Positions 25,614-34,554 of a stretch of 64,000 bases of DNA are shown here, piece after piece. A program made the translations under genes and the position numbers. Numbering within the stretch: the stretch's first letter is position 1; each line of letters begins with the position of its first letter. This stretch comes from Thalassotalea piscium (GTDB taxonomy: Bacteria > Pseudomonadota > Gammaproteobacteria > Enterobacterales > Alteromonadaceae): contig NZ_AP027362.1 of NCBI RefSeq assembly GCF_030295935.1, positions 2,542,001 through 2,606,000 of the forward strand. The letters run 5' to 3'. Under the pieces are notes generated by a model. The model did no database searches. It was not told the origin of the DNA and saw only the letters and a list, made by a program, of their open reading frames with translations.

Positions 25614-26717
25614 ATGCATTTGATCAATAATAAACGCCTAGTTATCAAAATAGGCAGCGCATTAATTGCGCCTGGAAATAATGGCTGTAGTACAAAGTAT
25701 TTAAGTAATATCGCCTATTTTATTAAGCAGTGCCGCGAACGAGGACAACAAGTAATTTTAGTATCTTCAGGCTCTGTTGCTGCAGGACGCCAGTGGTTTA
25801 ATACCACTAATCCATCAAAGGCAATGAAGAAAGCAATGGCTGCTACAGGCCAGAACGACATGATGGCTATTTGGGCTAAGTTACTTGATATGCCGCTAGC
25901 GCAAATTTTATTAACTCACGCTGACCTTTGTAACCGTGAACGCTATGTCAGCATTAAAGAAACCATTGAAGAACTGCTCGCTCATAATGTGATACCGATC
26001 ATTAATGAAAATGACACAGTAACATCTGAAGAATTAAAAGTGGGCGACAACGACAACTTAGCTGCAATGGCCGCCGCTGCCATTGATGCCGACATGCTAA
26101 TTATGTGTACAGACGTTGACGGTTTATACGATAAAAACCCAAATACTCATAGCGATGCAACGTTATTACAAAAAGTGTCTAAAATTACCCCTTCAATATA
26201 CGCAATGGCTGGTGGGGCGGTAAGTTCTACTGGAACAGGCGGCATGCAAACTAAAATTGAAGCGGCTGAAAAATCAATTGCCCACGGGATTGACACATTA
26301 ATTATTAACGGTTTTAAGGTTGATTCGTTTGATCAAATTTTAGCCGGCATCAACCCTGGCACACACTTTTTATCAAACCCTGAACCTATGAGTCCAGCAA
26401 TTCATTGGATGACTCATACGGTACGTGAACGTGGTGAAGTCATAATAGATGACGAAGAATACGCCTTTAATGGTGATGAAGAAATGCTAACCAGTAACAA
26501 CATACTGGAAGTTAAAGGGCAGTTCTCAGCAGGCGATACTATTTTAGTAACAACAGAAGACGGTACTAAAATAGCGAAAGCCAAAACCAATTTTAGTAGC
26601 TGTTTGCTTAATTATATTGCACAAGAGCAGGATTCAGAATGCAATAACAAACAACCTTTACCGCAAAACAATTCAATTATATCAAAAGAGCATTTAGCAA
26701 TTTTAGGGAACGCATGA
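25614..26717 (+). CDS. proB: Glutamate 5-kinase
   Basis: A protein of 367 residues. The amino-acid kinase domain (1-255) shows LVIKIGSALIA, VILVSSGSVAAGR, PIINENDTV, DNDNLAA and TGTGGMQTKIEAA. A C-terminal PUA domain (about 275-350) includes RGEVIIDDEE. ProB phosphorylates L-glutamate, the first and feedback-inhibited step of proline synthesis. An AGAGAAG RBS precedes the ATG. The gene overlaps proA by four bases, so the two form an operon. About 20 C-terminal residues extend beyond the PUA domain. Confidence 0.96.
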   Translation: MHLINNKRLVIKIGSALIAPGNNGCSTKYLSNIAYFIKQCRERGQQVILVSSGSVAAGRQWFNTTNPSKAMKKAMAATGQNDMMAIWAKLLDMPLAQILLTHADLCNRERYVSIKETIEELLAHNVIPIINENDTVTSEELKVGDNDNLAAMAAAAIDADMLIMCTDVDGLYDKNPNTHSDATLLQKVSKITPSIYAMAGGAVSSTGTGGMQTKIEAAEKSIAHGIDTLIINGFKVDSFDQILAGINPGTHFLSNPEPMSPAIHWMTHTVRERGEVIIDDEEYAFNGDEEMLTSNNILEVKGQFSAGDTILVTTEDGTKIAKAKTNFSSCLLNYIAQEQDSECNNKQPLPQNNSIISKEHLAILGNA

Positions 26718-27961
26718 ACTTAATTACAGAAATATCTAAACAAGCAGCCCAAGCTGCACGTAAATTAATTACTTTAACTGAAGACAAAAAGAACGAAATA
26801 TTACTCGCTATGGCTAGTGCCCTTAGAGAGAACAGTGCAAAAATATTAGCGGCAAATGAGCTCGATATGGCTCATGCAAAAGAGAATAAACTCTCAGAGG
26901 CAATGCTCGACCGTTTACTACTCACACAAGAGCGAATTGATTCAATGGCCGAAGGTATTGAAACTATTGCAAGTTTACCGGACCCTGTTGGCAAATTACG
27001 TGAAATAGGTGAACAACCAAACGGACTAAAAATTAGTAAAATGCGCATGCCATTAGGTGTGGTATGTATGATCTACGAAGCTCGACCAAATGTAACAGCT
27101 GATGCTGGAGCTCTATGTTTTAAGTCTGGTAATGCTATTATTTTACGTGGTGGCAAAGAAGCACTTCATTCAAGCAAAGCCATTGCCAGCATTTTACAAC
27201 AAATTTTAGTATCAAATAACTTACCAGAAGCATTGATCAGCGTTATTCCTAATGCTGAACGCAGTTTGTTAATGGACTTAATGCAGCAACGTGATTACAT
27301 CGACGTAATAATTCCACGTGGTGGTGAAGGGCTTATTAACTTTGTTACAGATAATAGTAAAATACCTGTAATACAGCACTTTAAAGGCGTTTGTCATTTA
27401 TATGTGGATAAAGATGCCGACTTACAGAAAGCGATTAAAATACTGCTTAACGGTAAAACACAACGCACTGGAGTATGTAATGCCTTAGAAGGTTTAGTTG
27501 TGCATAAAGCTATTATGAATGACTTTTTACCCCTAGTGGCTAAAGAGCTTGCTCATCATCAAGTAACAATAAATGCTTGTACGACAAGTATGCCTTTCTT
27601 CGACAATGCTAACTTATTAGCAGATGATGCCTTTGGTCAAGAATACTTAGGATTAGAAATTGCGATTAAAGTTGTTGATAGCATGGAACAAGCCTTCGAT
27701 CATATACATCAACATGGTAGTAATCATACTGAAGTTATTTGTACTGAAAACGCTGAACGTGCACAACGCTTTCAACGCTGCGTAGACGCATCAGTAGTAA
27801 TGATTAACGCCTCTTCGCGCTTTTCAGATGGCAGTCAACTAGGTTTAGGTGCAGAAATAGGTATTGCAACCACTAAGTTACATGCCTATGGCCCAATGGG
27901 CTTAGAATCGTTAACAACAGAGAAGTTCTTAGTCTCTGGCGATGGTCATGTAAGAAGCTAG
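26714..27961 (+). CDS. proA: Gamma-glutamyl phosphate reductase
   Basis: A protein of 415 residues, normal for ProA. Seen are MRMPLGVVCMIYEARPNVT, FKSGNAIILRGGKEA, the catalytic-Cys segment NGKTQRTGVCNALEGLVVH, and HGSNHTEVICTEN. The enzyme reduces glutamyl-5-phosphate to the semialdehyde with NADPH, the second step of proline synthesis. It overlaps proB (ATGA) and is followed by a terminator. Confidence 0.97.
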   Translation: MNLITEISKQAAQAARKLITLTEDKKNEILLAMASALRENSAKILAANELDMAHAKENKLSEAMLDRLLLTQERIDSMAEGIETIASLPDPVGKLREIGEQPNGLKISKMRMPLGVVCMIYEARPNVTADAGALCFKSGNAIILRGGKEALHSSKAIASILQQILVSNNLPEALISVIPNAERSLLMDLMQQRDYIDVIIPRGGEGLINFVTDNSKIPVIQHFKGVCHLYVDKDADLQKAIKILLNGKTQRTGVCNALEGLVVHKAIMNDFLPLVAKELAHHQVTINACTTSMPFFDNANLLADDAFGQEYLGLEIAIKVVDSMEQAFDHIHQHGSNHTEVICTENAERAQRFQRCVDASVVMINASSRFSDGSQLGLGAEIGIATTKLHAYGPMGLESLTTEKFLVSGDGHVRS

Positions 27962-27990
27962 TATCAAGATAAAAGTAAACTATTATCGTC

Positions 27991-28022
27991 AAAAAAAAAG
28001 GTAATTGCTATTACCCTTTTTT
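27991..28022 (+). terminator. Terminator after proA
   Basis: GGTAAT pairs with ATTACC around a four-base loop, with A-rich and T-rich flanks extending the stem. A run of six T follows. Confidence 0.85.
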
Positions 28023-28086
28023 GTTATTGACAACCCCTGCTTTTTTAGCGGCGCAAAGAAAATAATCTAGCTAAATGTTCAGGGTA

Positions 28087-28298
28087 ATACCAGTTTCATT
28101 AAATAAGTGATCTATTTTATATGCAGTGAAAGCAGTCAAATACAAGGCATTTATTTTCATAACGAGTTGTTCAGGGCAATTATGCTCCAGCATTGCCCAC
28201 ATAAGCTACATCCTTGTAGCGATAATTATAAAATAAACAACGCAGTAGTTGATTGTTTTAACCAGTAGAAATGATCACATAATTAGTGAGATTGGTAT
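28087..28298 (+). repeat. Family C element, copy 2 (212 bp)
   Basis: Same ends and interior as copy 1 at 23377, with only scattered substitutions. Confidence 0.85.
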
Positions 28299-28352
28299 AA
28301 AGTGTTTCCGGCTCATAAAAAGCAATATGACTTTCACTTATGACTACTGAAC

Positions 28353-28436
28353 AACCTGAATTCGGGATAAGCTAAATACACCAAAGCTACGATTTTTTAT
28401 GCTTTAAACGTACACCTATTATCCCGAGTTCAGGTT
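28353..28436. repeat. Family B element, short copy (84 bp)
   Basis: AACCTGAATTCGGGATAA and TTATCCCGAGTTCAGGTT are 18-bp inverted ends. The interior is only about 48 bases, against about 194 in the copy at 20778. Confidence 0.75.
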
Positions 28437-28484
28437 AAATAAGATCTTTTATCGAGGGCTTAATGCATAGTACCACTATAAAGC

Positions 28485-29035
28485 TTAGTTATATCTAGGC
28501 GCTCTAACCAACCAATTACTACTTTGATCATCACTTTTACATTCAAAATTAAATGATTGTGCCTTATAACTAACAGCAATATATTTTTTACATCGGGTTT
28601 GAGCCGTATGGTTAACAGATTCATCTTGATCTGGAAACGTTACAAAGTTAACTCGTCCTCGATGTAAAGACTTTCTCGCATTACAAGACCACAGCGTTAA
28701 AGTAGGATCATCACCTAGGGTAGCTAAGCATTTTTGAGAGCCTTTATGTATCACTTTATCACTTTATCACTTTTATTTAACGTCCATTGCTGCTTTTCAT
28801 TATTATCGCAAGTTTCAAACGTTACTTTGGTACCTAACTTCGATAGTTTATTCTTGGGAGATAAACACATATCTATCAAGGGGTTCACAATTTCGAAGCT
28901 GCTTTGTACACTTGTACTCTCCTGCTTAGCTACTTCAATTAGCGAAGTGTTATCATTGTTTGGGAAAGCGTTTACCATTCCTGTAAATAAGCCTAGCACA
29001 ACTAATATTAAGTACTGATTGATGTTAATACTCAT
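28485..29035 (-). pseudogene. Secreted ricin-type lectin protein, out of frame at an 8-bp repeat
   Basis: The first part (29035-28751) has a signal peptide ending MVNA near residue 23, then NPLIDMCLSPKNKLSK and CDNNEKQQWTLN, a QxW ricin B-lectin pattern. It stops at tandem GTGATAAA units (28750-28773). The second part (28754-28485) continues the same fold in another frame with KGSQKCLATLGDDPTLTLWSC. Removing one 8-base unit restores one frame of about 181 codons through SDKVIHKGSQKC. It is therefore either inactivated or switched off by repeat slippage. It would bind sugars outside the cell. It diverges from the regulator at 29346. Confidence 0.75.
28750..28773 (-). repeat. 8-bp tandem repeat inside the lectin gene
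   Basis: Minus strand: about 2.75 units of GTGATAAA. A unit of eight bases changes the reading frame at each gain or loss. The frame is joined with one unit fewer than present. Confidence 0.8.
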
Positions 29036-29345
29036 AATTAAATCCTTTATTTAAGTTATCTAACGTACACGTTAATAATTCACATTTATTGACACTTGTT
29101 TAGTCACGACAATTACTCGATGCCATGCAGACTATTATGAATAAAATTGCTAGAGAGTCCTTACGGTTTCCTTACCATCTAAAAAAATAGATTAAAGCCT
29201 TAAGATACAAGAGATTGGATTAATATATGTAAAACAACAGAAGGTAACTTATACTTAAGTATCCAAACTAAATTGAGTTGTATTATATGGATATTGAGAA
29301 TAAGCGAACATTATAAATTGTTGAAATACACTTGGCAGGAAGCTT

Positions 29346-32042
29346 TTGAAAAAATCAAATACAACACCTACTCATACTAAAATAGAAAATAGCCAGTCAC
29401 CAACATTCAAGCTAGGGCCTTGGTTGGTTAATCAAAGCACTAATACCATAACTCGTGACGGTGACGGTGAATGCTTAACCATCGAACCGAAAATGATGAA
29501 TGTGTTAGTTTACCTTTGTCAAAATGCTGAGTTAACGGTAAGTGCCGAGCAACTATTAATTGCCTGCTGGGCTGGCACTTTTTACGGCGACGCTCCTGTA
29601 CAAAAATGTATTGCTGGTTTACGTAAAAAATTAGGCTGTAATTCACGTCACCCTATTTATATAGAAACTATTCACCGTCGTGGCTATAAAATTATTGCTG
29701 AGGTTACTTTCTACCAAGATCAACACTCCTTAGTTACCGTTGAAGATCGGCATCGGTGGACTCACGGCTCTCCATACCTTGGGTTAAATACTTTTCAACA
29801 AGAGCATGCCTCAATCTTCTTTGGAAGAACAAAAGCAACAGCAGATGTTATACAAGGCTTAAAGCACTGTGTTGAGCATCACTTTCATTTTTTATTAATA
29901 TTAGGGAAAAGTGGCAGCGGCAAATCTTCACTTATTAGAGCCGGTGTTTTACCTTATCTACAGCAACAAGATGGCTTTTCTAATATCAAAATCGATAACC
30001 ATCAAATAATAAGCCCAAGTCAAAGTAAATATATATCACCTACAACCATATTAATTGATGCTCTTCGCACTTTAGAGTTAATCAAACCCGATGTTGATTT
30101 GACAAATTTGGCTACAAAAATAGAAAAGGCCCCTGAACTATTACAAGATGCCTTGATCTTAGAAAACACCGGCGAAAGTAAAGCTTGTATTAGCAATACT
30201 AACAATAACTTACTAGATAAAGGTAATGCTAGTGTGAAAAGTTATCAATTGCTGGTGCTTGATCAGTTTGAACAATTCTTATTAGACGACAACTTAAATG
30301 AGCTAGAAAAAAGTAACTTAGTTACATACATTAACCAGCTAGCTTACTGTAAAAATCTATTAGTTATTGCCATGTTACGCAATGATTATTATGCAAACTG
30401 TCTTGATGTTAAAGGTTTCCTTGAACTCAAAGATCATGGTCAGCAATATGATCTTCAAACACCTAGCCCATTTGAAATAAGTAAAATGATCCGCACGCCA
30501 GCAGCTTATGCCGGAGTAACATTTGAAGTGGATAAAAATACAGGAGAACAACTTGATGAATTACTACTTGAATCTGCCATTAAAAATCCTAATGCTTTAC
30601 CATTATTAGAATACACACTAGATCAACTCTATCAGCAACGTGATAAAAACAATGTAATGCTATTGTCTGTTTATTACAGTATGGGTGGAATAGAAGGAGC
30701 AATAGCACAACAAGCTGAGAAGACATTTAATAATATGCCAGCCAAAGTTCAAAAGTGTTGGGATAAAATAATGCATACCCTAGTAAAAATAGACACAAAT
30801 AATCTACATGCAGTAACAGCCCGAAAAGTGCCACTATCTATTTTCACTTGTCCTGATCAACAGCACTTTATTCATACTTTTTTGTCAGCGAAATTATTTG
30901 TTTCAATATTAAGAAGTCCAAGAGGTGAACATCGCCTATCTTATTCTGGTGATAATATAAACCAAATTACTAGTAGAAATTCAATAGAATTACAATTTAT
31001 TACCATTGCTCATGAGGCGCTTTTACACCATTGGAAAAAAGTAAATAAGTGGGTTGACGAAAACAGAACAGCAATTCAAAAACGCGAACAATTAGCAAGT
31101 GATTGTCAGCATTGGATAGATAATAATAAAAATAAAGATGCCCTGCTTAACTCAAAACAAAAATTACGAGACGGACTTTGGTTAACAACTAGAACAGCCA
31201 TTCGCTTAAACAATGAAGAGCTAGCCTTTATACATCAATCAAAGCGACAACATAATAGAATAAAACATATCAAAAACACGGTTTTATTTTTAATGTGCTG
31301 CTTTGTCTTTACAATAGTACTGCAATCAAAGCAAGTAAGTCATGAGCGTGATATAGCTATACAACAGAGTGGCCGTGCCGAAGCAATTTCAGACTTCTTA
31401 ACCGAAATGTTTTCCGGTGCAAGACCACATCAAGCAAAGGGTAAAGATATACTCGTTAAAGATATTCTCGCACTAGCAAGTGAAAAGTTAAACCAAACTA
31501 ACACCCACAATCTATCTGAACAACCGGGTGTAGAAGCAAGTATTCAAAATATCATTGGTGGCATTTATTTAGACTTAGGGCTAATAGCACCAGGCGAACA
31601 ACACCTATTACGCGCGTTAACACTTTATAAGAATCTATCTGATAATCACTCTAAAGAATATTTAGCATTAATTGATAATTTAATCGCTCTTTACGCGATG
31701 AAATTTGACAATAAAAAGGAGTATCCATTAATTAATGAAGCAATAGCCTTAAGTAATCAGCTCTACGGGGAAGGTCATCGTCGTACAATAAAATATAAAA
31801 ATAACTTAGGGATATATTACAACAACATGGGGCTTTTAGATAAAGCAGAGAAAATCTTTGTTGAAGTATACCAAAAAAGGCTACAGTTATTTGGTGAAAA
31901 CGACAAACAAACAGTTGAATCTATTGAATATTTAGCCACTTTATATTACTGGCTAGGCCAGTACGAAAAGGCAGAAAAATTTTATAAAAGGTGCTTAAAG
32001 CTAAATAGAATTTTATTAGAAAAAATCATCCCGATACGCTAG
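29346..32042 (+). CDS. Winged-helix / STAND ATPase / TPR membrane regulator (5' part, frameshifted)
   Basis: 898 residues in order. An OmpR/CadC-type winged helix (about 20-120) ends in IYIETIHRRGYKIIAEV. A novel-STAND (nSTAND1-like) NTPase domain has Walker A GKSGSGKSS at 187-195 and Walker B LLVLDQFEQFLL near 303, starting with SPYLGLNTFQQEHASIFFGR. A membrane helix lies at about 642-662, followed by TPR repeats from about 690. The architecture suggests a membrane-anchored regulator sensing outside signals through TPRs. The TTG start has AGGAAG upstream. The frame stops at 32040-32042 in mid-TPR. One extra A in the A6 run at 32019 would join it to 32078-32728. Confidence 0.85.
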   Translation: MKKSNTTPTHTKIENSQSPTFKLGPWLVNQSTNTITRDGDGECLTIEPKMMNVLVYLCQNAELTVSAEQLLIACWAGTFYGDAPVQKCIAGLRKKLGCNSRHPIYIETIHRRGYKIIAEVTFYQDQHSLVTVEDRHRWTHGSPYLGLNTFQQEHASIFFGRTKATADVIQGLKHCVEHHFHFLLILGKSGSGKSSLIRAGVLPYLQQQDGFSNIKIDNHQIISPSQSKYISPTTILIDALRTLELIKPDVDLTNLATKIEKAPELLQDALILENTGESKACISNTNNNLLDKGNASVKSYQLLVLDQFEQFLLDDNLNELEKSNLVTYINQLAYCKNLLVIAMLRNDYYANCLDVKGFLELKDHGQQYDLQTPSPFEISKMIRTPAAYAGVTFEVDKNTGEQLDELLLESAIKNPNALPLLEYTLDQLYQQRDKNNVMLLSVYYSMGGIEGAIAQQAEKTFNNMPAKVQKCWDKIMHTLVKIDTNNLHAVTARKVPLSIFTCPDQQHFIHTFLSAKLFVSILRSPRGEHRLSYSGDNINQITSRNSIELQFITIAHEALLHHWKKVNKWVDENRTAIQKREQLASDCQHWIDNNKNKDALLNSKQKLRDGLWLTTRTAIRLNNEELAFIHQSKRQHNRIKHIKNTVLFLMCCFVFTIVLQSKQVSHERDIAIQQSGRAEAISDFLTEMFSGARPHQAKGKDILVKDILALASEKLNQTNTHNLSEQPGVEASIQNIIGGIYLDLGLIAPGEQHLLRALTLYKNLSDNHSKEYLALIDNLIALYAMKFDNKKEYPLINEAIALSNQLYGEGHRRTIKYKNNLGIYYNNMGLLDKAEKIFVEVYQKRLQLFGENDKQTVESIEYLATLYYWLGQYEKAEKFYKRCLKLNRILLEKIIPIR

Positions 32043-32077
32043 TTTGCTTAGCTCGTTTAGGATCGTTATACGAAACC

Positions 32078-32728
32078 ATGGGAAAATATAACGAAGCAGC
32101 CCCTATCCTTATTGAACATATTGAACAAGCGACTATTATACTTGGCAGTCAGCACCCTAAAGTATTACGCTCAATGCATAACCTTGCTGATACTTACAGA
32201 GGGTTAGAAAAATTTGATGAATCGGAAGTCTTATTTCGCAAAACCTTACAAAGTAGACGCAAACTATTAGGCGAAAACCATATAGAAACACTGCAAACTC
32301 AAATGAAGCTCGCCAGGCTTCTACGCCTAATTAATCAGTATGATGAGGCATTAATATTAGTTAGAGATACAGCAGAAAAACAAAAGGCGTTGCTAGGTGA
32401 AGAGCACCCAACAACCCTAATCGCAATGCAGGAATTAGCTAATTTATATCAACATCAAAATAAATTAGCTAAAGCATTAGAAATTTATAATCATGTATTA
32501 ACTACACGAATAAAAGTATTGGGTGAAGCTCATCCTGATTTAAGCAAAACATTACTAGGGCTAATAACGACCTATTTATTAAATAATAATACCGCTGACG
32601 CAGAAAAATACTTTAAACAACTGACTAAGTTAGCAGAAAAAAAACCGGAAAGGTTTCAAAGCGACGTAATGACAGCCAAAACATTATTAACAAATTATTA
32701 CGCACAACATCACCAGCCAGAAATATAG
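32078..32728 (+). CDS. TPR C-terminal part of the frameshifted regulator
   Basis: 216 residues of tandem TPR units of the kinesin-light-chain type, with repeated LGEEHPTTL, LGENHIETL and LGEAHPDL motifs every 42 residues. The frame is open upstream of the first ATG back to the stop of the preceding ORF and reads NHPDTLVCLARLGSLYETMG, exactly the missing TPR sequence. It is the 3' part of the same gene, split by a one-base loss. Without repair it has no signal peptide or DNA-binding part and is unlikely to act alone. Confidence 0.75.
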   Translation: MGKYNEAAPILIEHIEQATIILGSQHPKVLRSMHNLADTYRGLEKFDESEVLFRKTLQSRRKLLGENHIETLQTQMKLARLLRLINQYDEALILVRDTAEKQKALLGEEHPTTLIAMQELANLYQHQNKLAKALEIYNHVLTTRIKVLGEAHPDLSKTLLGLITTYLLNNNTADAEKYFKQLTKLAEKKPERFQSDVMTAKTLLTNYYAQHHQPEI

Positions 32729-32739
32729 CGTACACACAA

Positions 32740-33097
32740 GGGCGTGTTGATCTTTCGAGTACAAATTTTGTACGAATTAAACATGATTTAATTGAGGCGT
32801 AGCGAATAAAGTGTCGTTATTCTACATAAATGAGCTAGACAGCTTCCGCGTCCTGCTCACGCTAAGTACCTACTTCCGTGTAAGCACAGCTTCCGCGTCC
32901 TGCTCACGCTAAGTACCTACTTCCATGTAGGCAACGAAAAGTAAATCATGTTTAAACGTATCCGTAGGACAGCGCCTCTTTGATTTTTCTACGGCGTTTT
33001 CACTTATTTATGGGGAACAACCCCATTACATAAGGTCAGCCTTGTATAAACACCAAATAAATCGCTGCAAAAATATACAGCAAAGATCAACACGCCC
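32740..33097. repeat. Family A inverted-repeat element (358 bp)
   Basis: Perfect 16-bp ends GGGCGTGTTGATCTTT and AAAGATCAACACGCCC. It has no ORF. It contains a 47-bp tandem duplication (32839-32885 and 32886-32932). Relatives lie at 16345, 20583 and 35998. Confidence 0.82.
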
Positions 33098-33206
33098 TAA
33101 AACAGACCAAATCCGAAGATAGCAAAGCTTTACTGAATTCACCTGACGTGGTTTAATGGATTCGACTACCCCAGTTAAGAGATAATAAACTTAACTGGAG
33201 ATCAAC

Positions 33207-33500
33207 ATGACAAAACGTAAAAAGTATTCTAAAGAATTTAAACTCGATGCTATCGCATTAGTTATTGAACAAAACTATAGTCAGGCGGAAGCTTCGAGAA
33301 ATTTGGGCATTAATCCCAACATGCTTGGCCGGTGGATCAAGGAAGCTGAAAATGATGATGGTCAGGCTTTCAGAGGAAACGGTAAATTAACACCTGAGCA
33401 AGAAGAAATTCGTCAGTTAAAAGCACAAGTAAAACGCCTCGAAATGGAGCGAGAAGTGTTAAAAAAAGCGACGGTCTTCTTTGCCAAAGAAACGAAGTAA
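33207..33500 (+). CDS. IS3-family transposase OrfA
   Basis: A protein of 97 residues with an N-terminal helix-turn-helix (KKYSKEFKLDAIALV through EASRNLGINPNMLGRWIKEAE) and a C-terminal leucine-zipper helix (EEIRQLKAQVKRLEMEREVLKKAT). It binds the IS ends. A slippery A7 run at 33461-33467 (A AAA AAA in frame) sits before its end. A minus-one shift there leads into the orfB frame, giving the OrfAB transposase. Confidence 0.93.
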   Translation: MTKRKKYSKEFKLDAIALVIEQNYSQAEASRNLGINPNMLGRWIKEAENDDGQAFRGNGKLTPEQEEIRQLKAQVKRLEMEREVLKKATVFFAKETK

Positions 33501-33538
33501 AATATTCGTTTATCGCCCTACATAAGAAGATCTGGCCA

Positions 33539-34375
33539 GTGGTGCTCATGTGCCACGTACTGGGTGTTAAAAGCAATAATTATTATAGTTATCAAAAACG
33601 TAACCTCGACAAACAGGAAGATCCGACGCATGAAGAAATGCTTGATTGGGTCAAAGATATAGCAAAGTTCAGCGATAATACTTATGGCGAACGTCGTATT
33701 CAAAAAGTGCTTAATGCGCTTAGCTATCCTGTAAGTCGACAAAAAACAGCGAAGCTTATGAAAGAAGCGGGCGTGTGGGTTCGCTATAAAAAGAAATACA
33801 AAGTAACAACGAATAGTGATCATAATAAGCCCGTTTACGACAATGAGCTTCAACAAGATTTTACCGTAGCAGCACCGAACCAAGTTTGGGTGCAAGACAT
33901 CAGCTATATTTGGACATCTGAAGGCTGGTTATATTTAGCGGTTGTCATTGATTTATACTCTCGTAAAGTCGTGGGCTGGAGTATGGGGTCGAGAATGAAG
34001 GCTCAGCTGGTTTGTGATGCATTGACCATGGCCATTTGGCAACGTCAGCCGAAGGCTGGGTTAATCGTGCATTCAGATCAAGGCGTTCAATATGCAAGCC
34101 ACCAATATCGGCGGTTATTAAAGGACCATAGCTTTATTGGCAGTATGAGCAAAAAGGGGTGCTGTTGGGATAATGCTGTTGCTGAAAGCTTCTTTGGCAG
34201 TTTGAAGCAAGAGCGAGTTCATTGGCGTAACTATGAAACACGCTATGGTGCACAGCAAGATGTCTTGAATTACATAACGATGTGGTACAACAGTCGTCGT
34301 TTGCATTCTTACCTGGGTTACCAAAGTCCGAGTGATTTTGAACGGGCGACAGAAGACTTAGAAATGGTTGCTTAA
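33539..34375 (+). CDS. IS3-family transposase OrfB
   Basis: 278 residues from the first usable GTG. The frame is open further upstream, through KYSFIALHKKIWPV, to allow fusion to OrfA. The integrase core has the DDE residues: Asp in WVQDISYIWT, Asp in IVHSDQGVQYAS and Glu in WDNAVAESFFGSLK, followed by YNSRRLHSYLGYQSP. It carries out strand cutting and joining of the IS. All catalytic positions are present. Confidence 0.94.
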   Translation: MVLMCHVLGVKSNNYYSYQKRNLDKQEDPTHEEMLDWVKDIAKFSDNTYGERRIQKVLNALSYPVSRQKTAKLMKEAGVWVRYKKKYKVTTNSDHNKPVYDNELQQDFTVAAPNQVWVQDISYIWTSEGWLYLAVVIDLYSRKVVGWSMGSRMKAQLVCDALTMAIWQRQPKAGLIVHSDQGVQYASHQYRRLLKDHSFIGSMSKKGCCWDNAVAESFFGSLKQERVHWRNYETRYGAQQDVLNYITMWYNSRRLHSYLGYQSPSDFERATEDLEMVA

Positions 34376-34554
34376 CTGAGGTGACTGAATTTAGTTGACC
34401 AGGTCAACCCTATATAGCTTGTTAACGACACAGCAATAATTTTTTGCATTTTATCCGGTTTACAATAAAAAAGTTTGCACAAAAAATTTAATTATTCATT
34501 AATTTTGACCTAGCAATACAGGTTTACAACACAGCAGTAAGGCTAAAATAAACA

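Larger units (their letters stand above)
33144..34406 (+). mobile_element. Complete IS3-family insertion sequence (1263 bp)
   Basis: Imperfect 36-bp terminal inverted repeats, both starting TGAC and ending CAGTTAAG, enclose orfA and orfB. The flanking trinucleotide ACC is present on both sides (33141-33143 and 34407-34409), a 3-bp target duplication typical of the family. The ends, reading frames and catalytic residues are intact, so it may still move. Confidence 0.9.

Noticed and set aside
32010-32045. Programmed minus-one frameshift in the STAND/TPR gene
   Set aside because: The codons at the A6 run do not form a standard slippery heptamer and there is no clear downstream pseudoknot; mutation or sequencing error is simpler.
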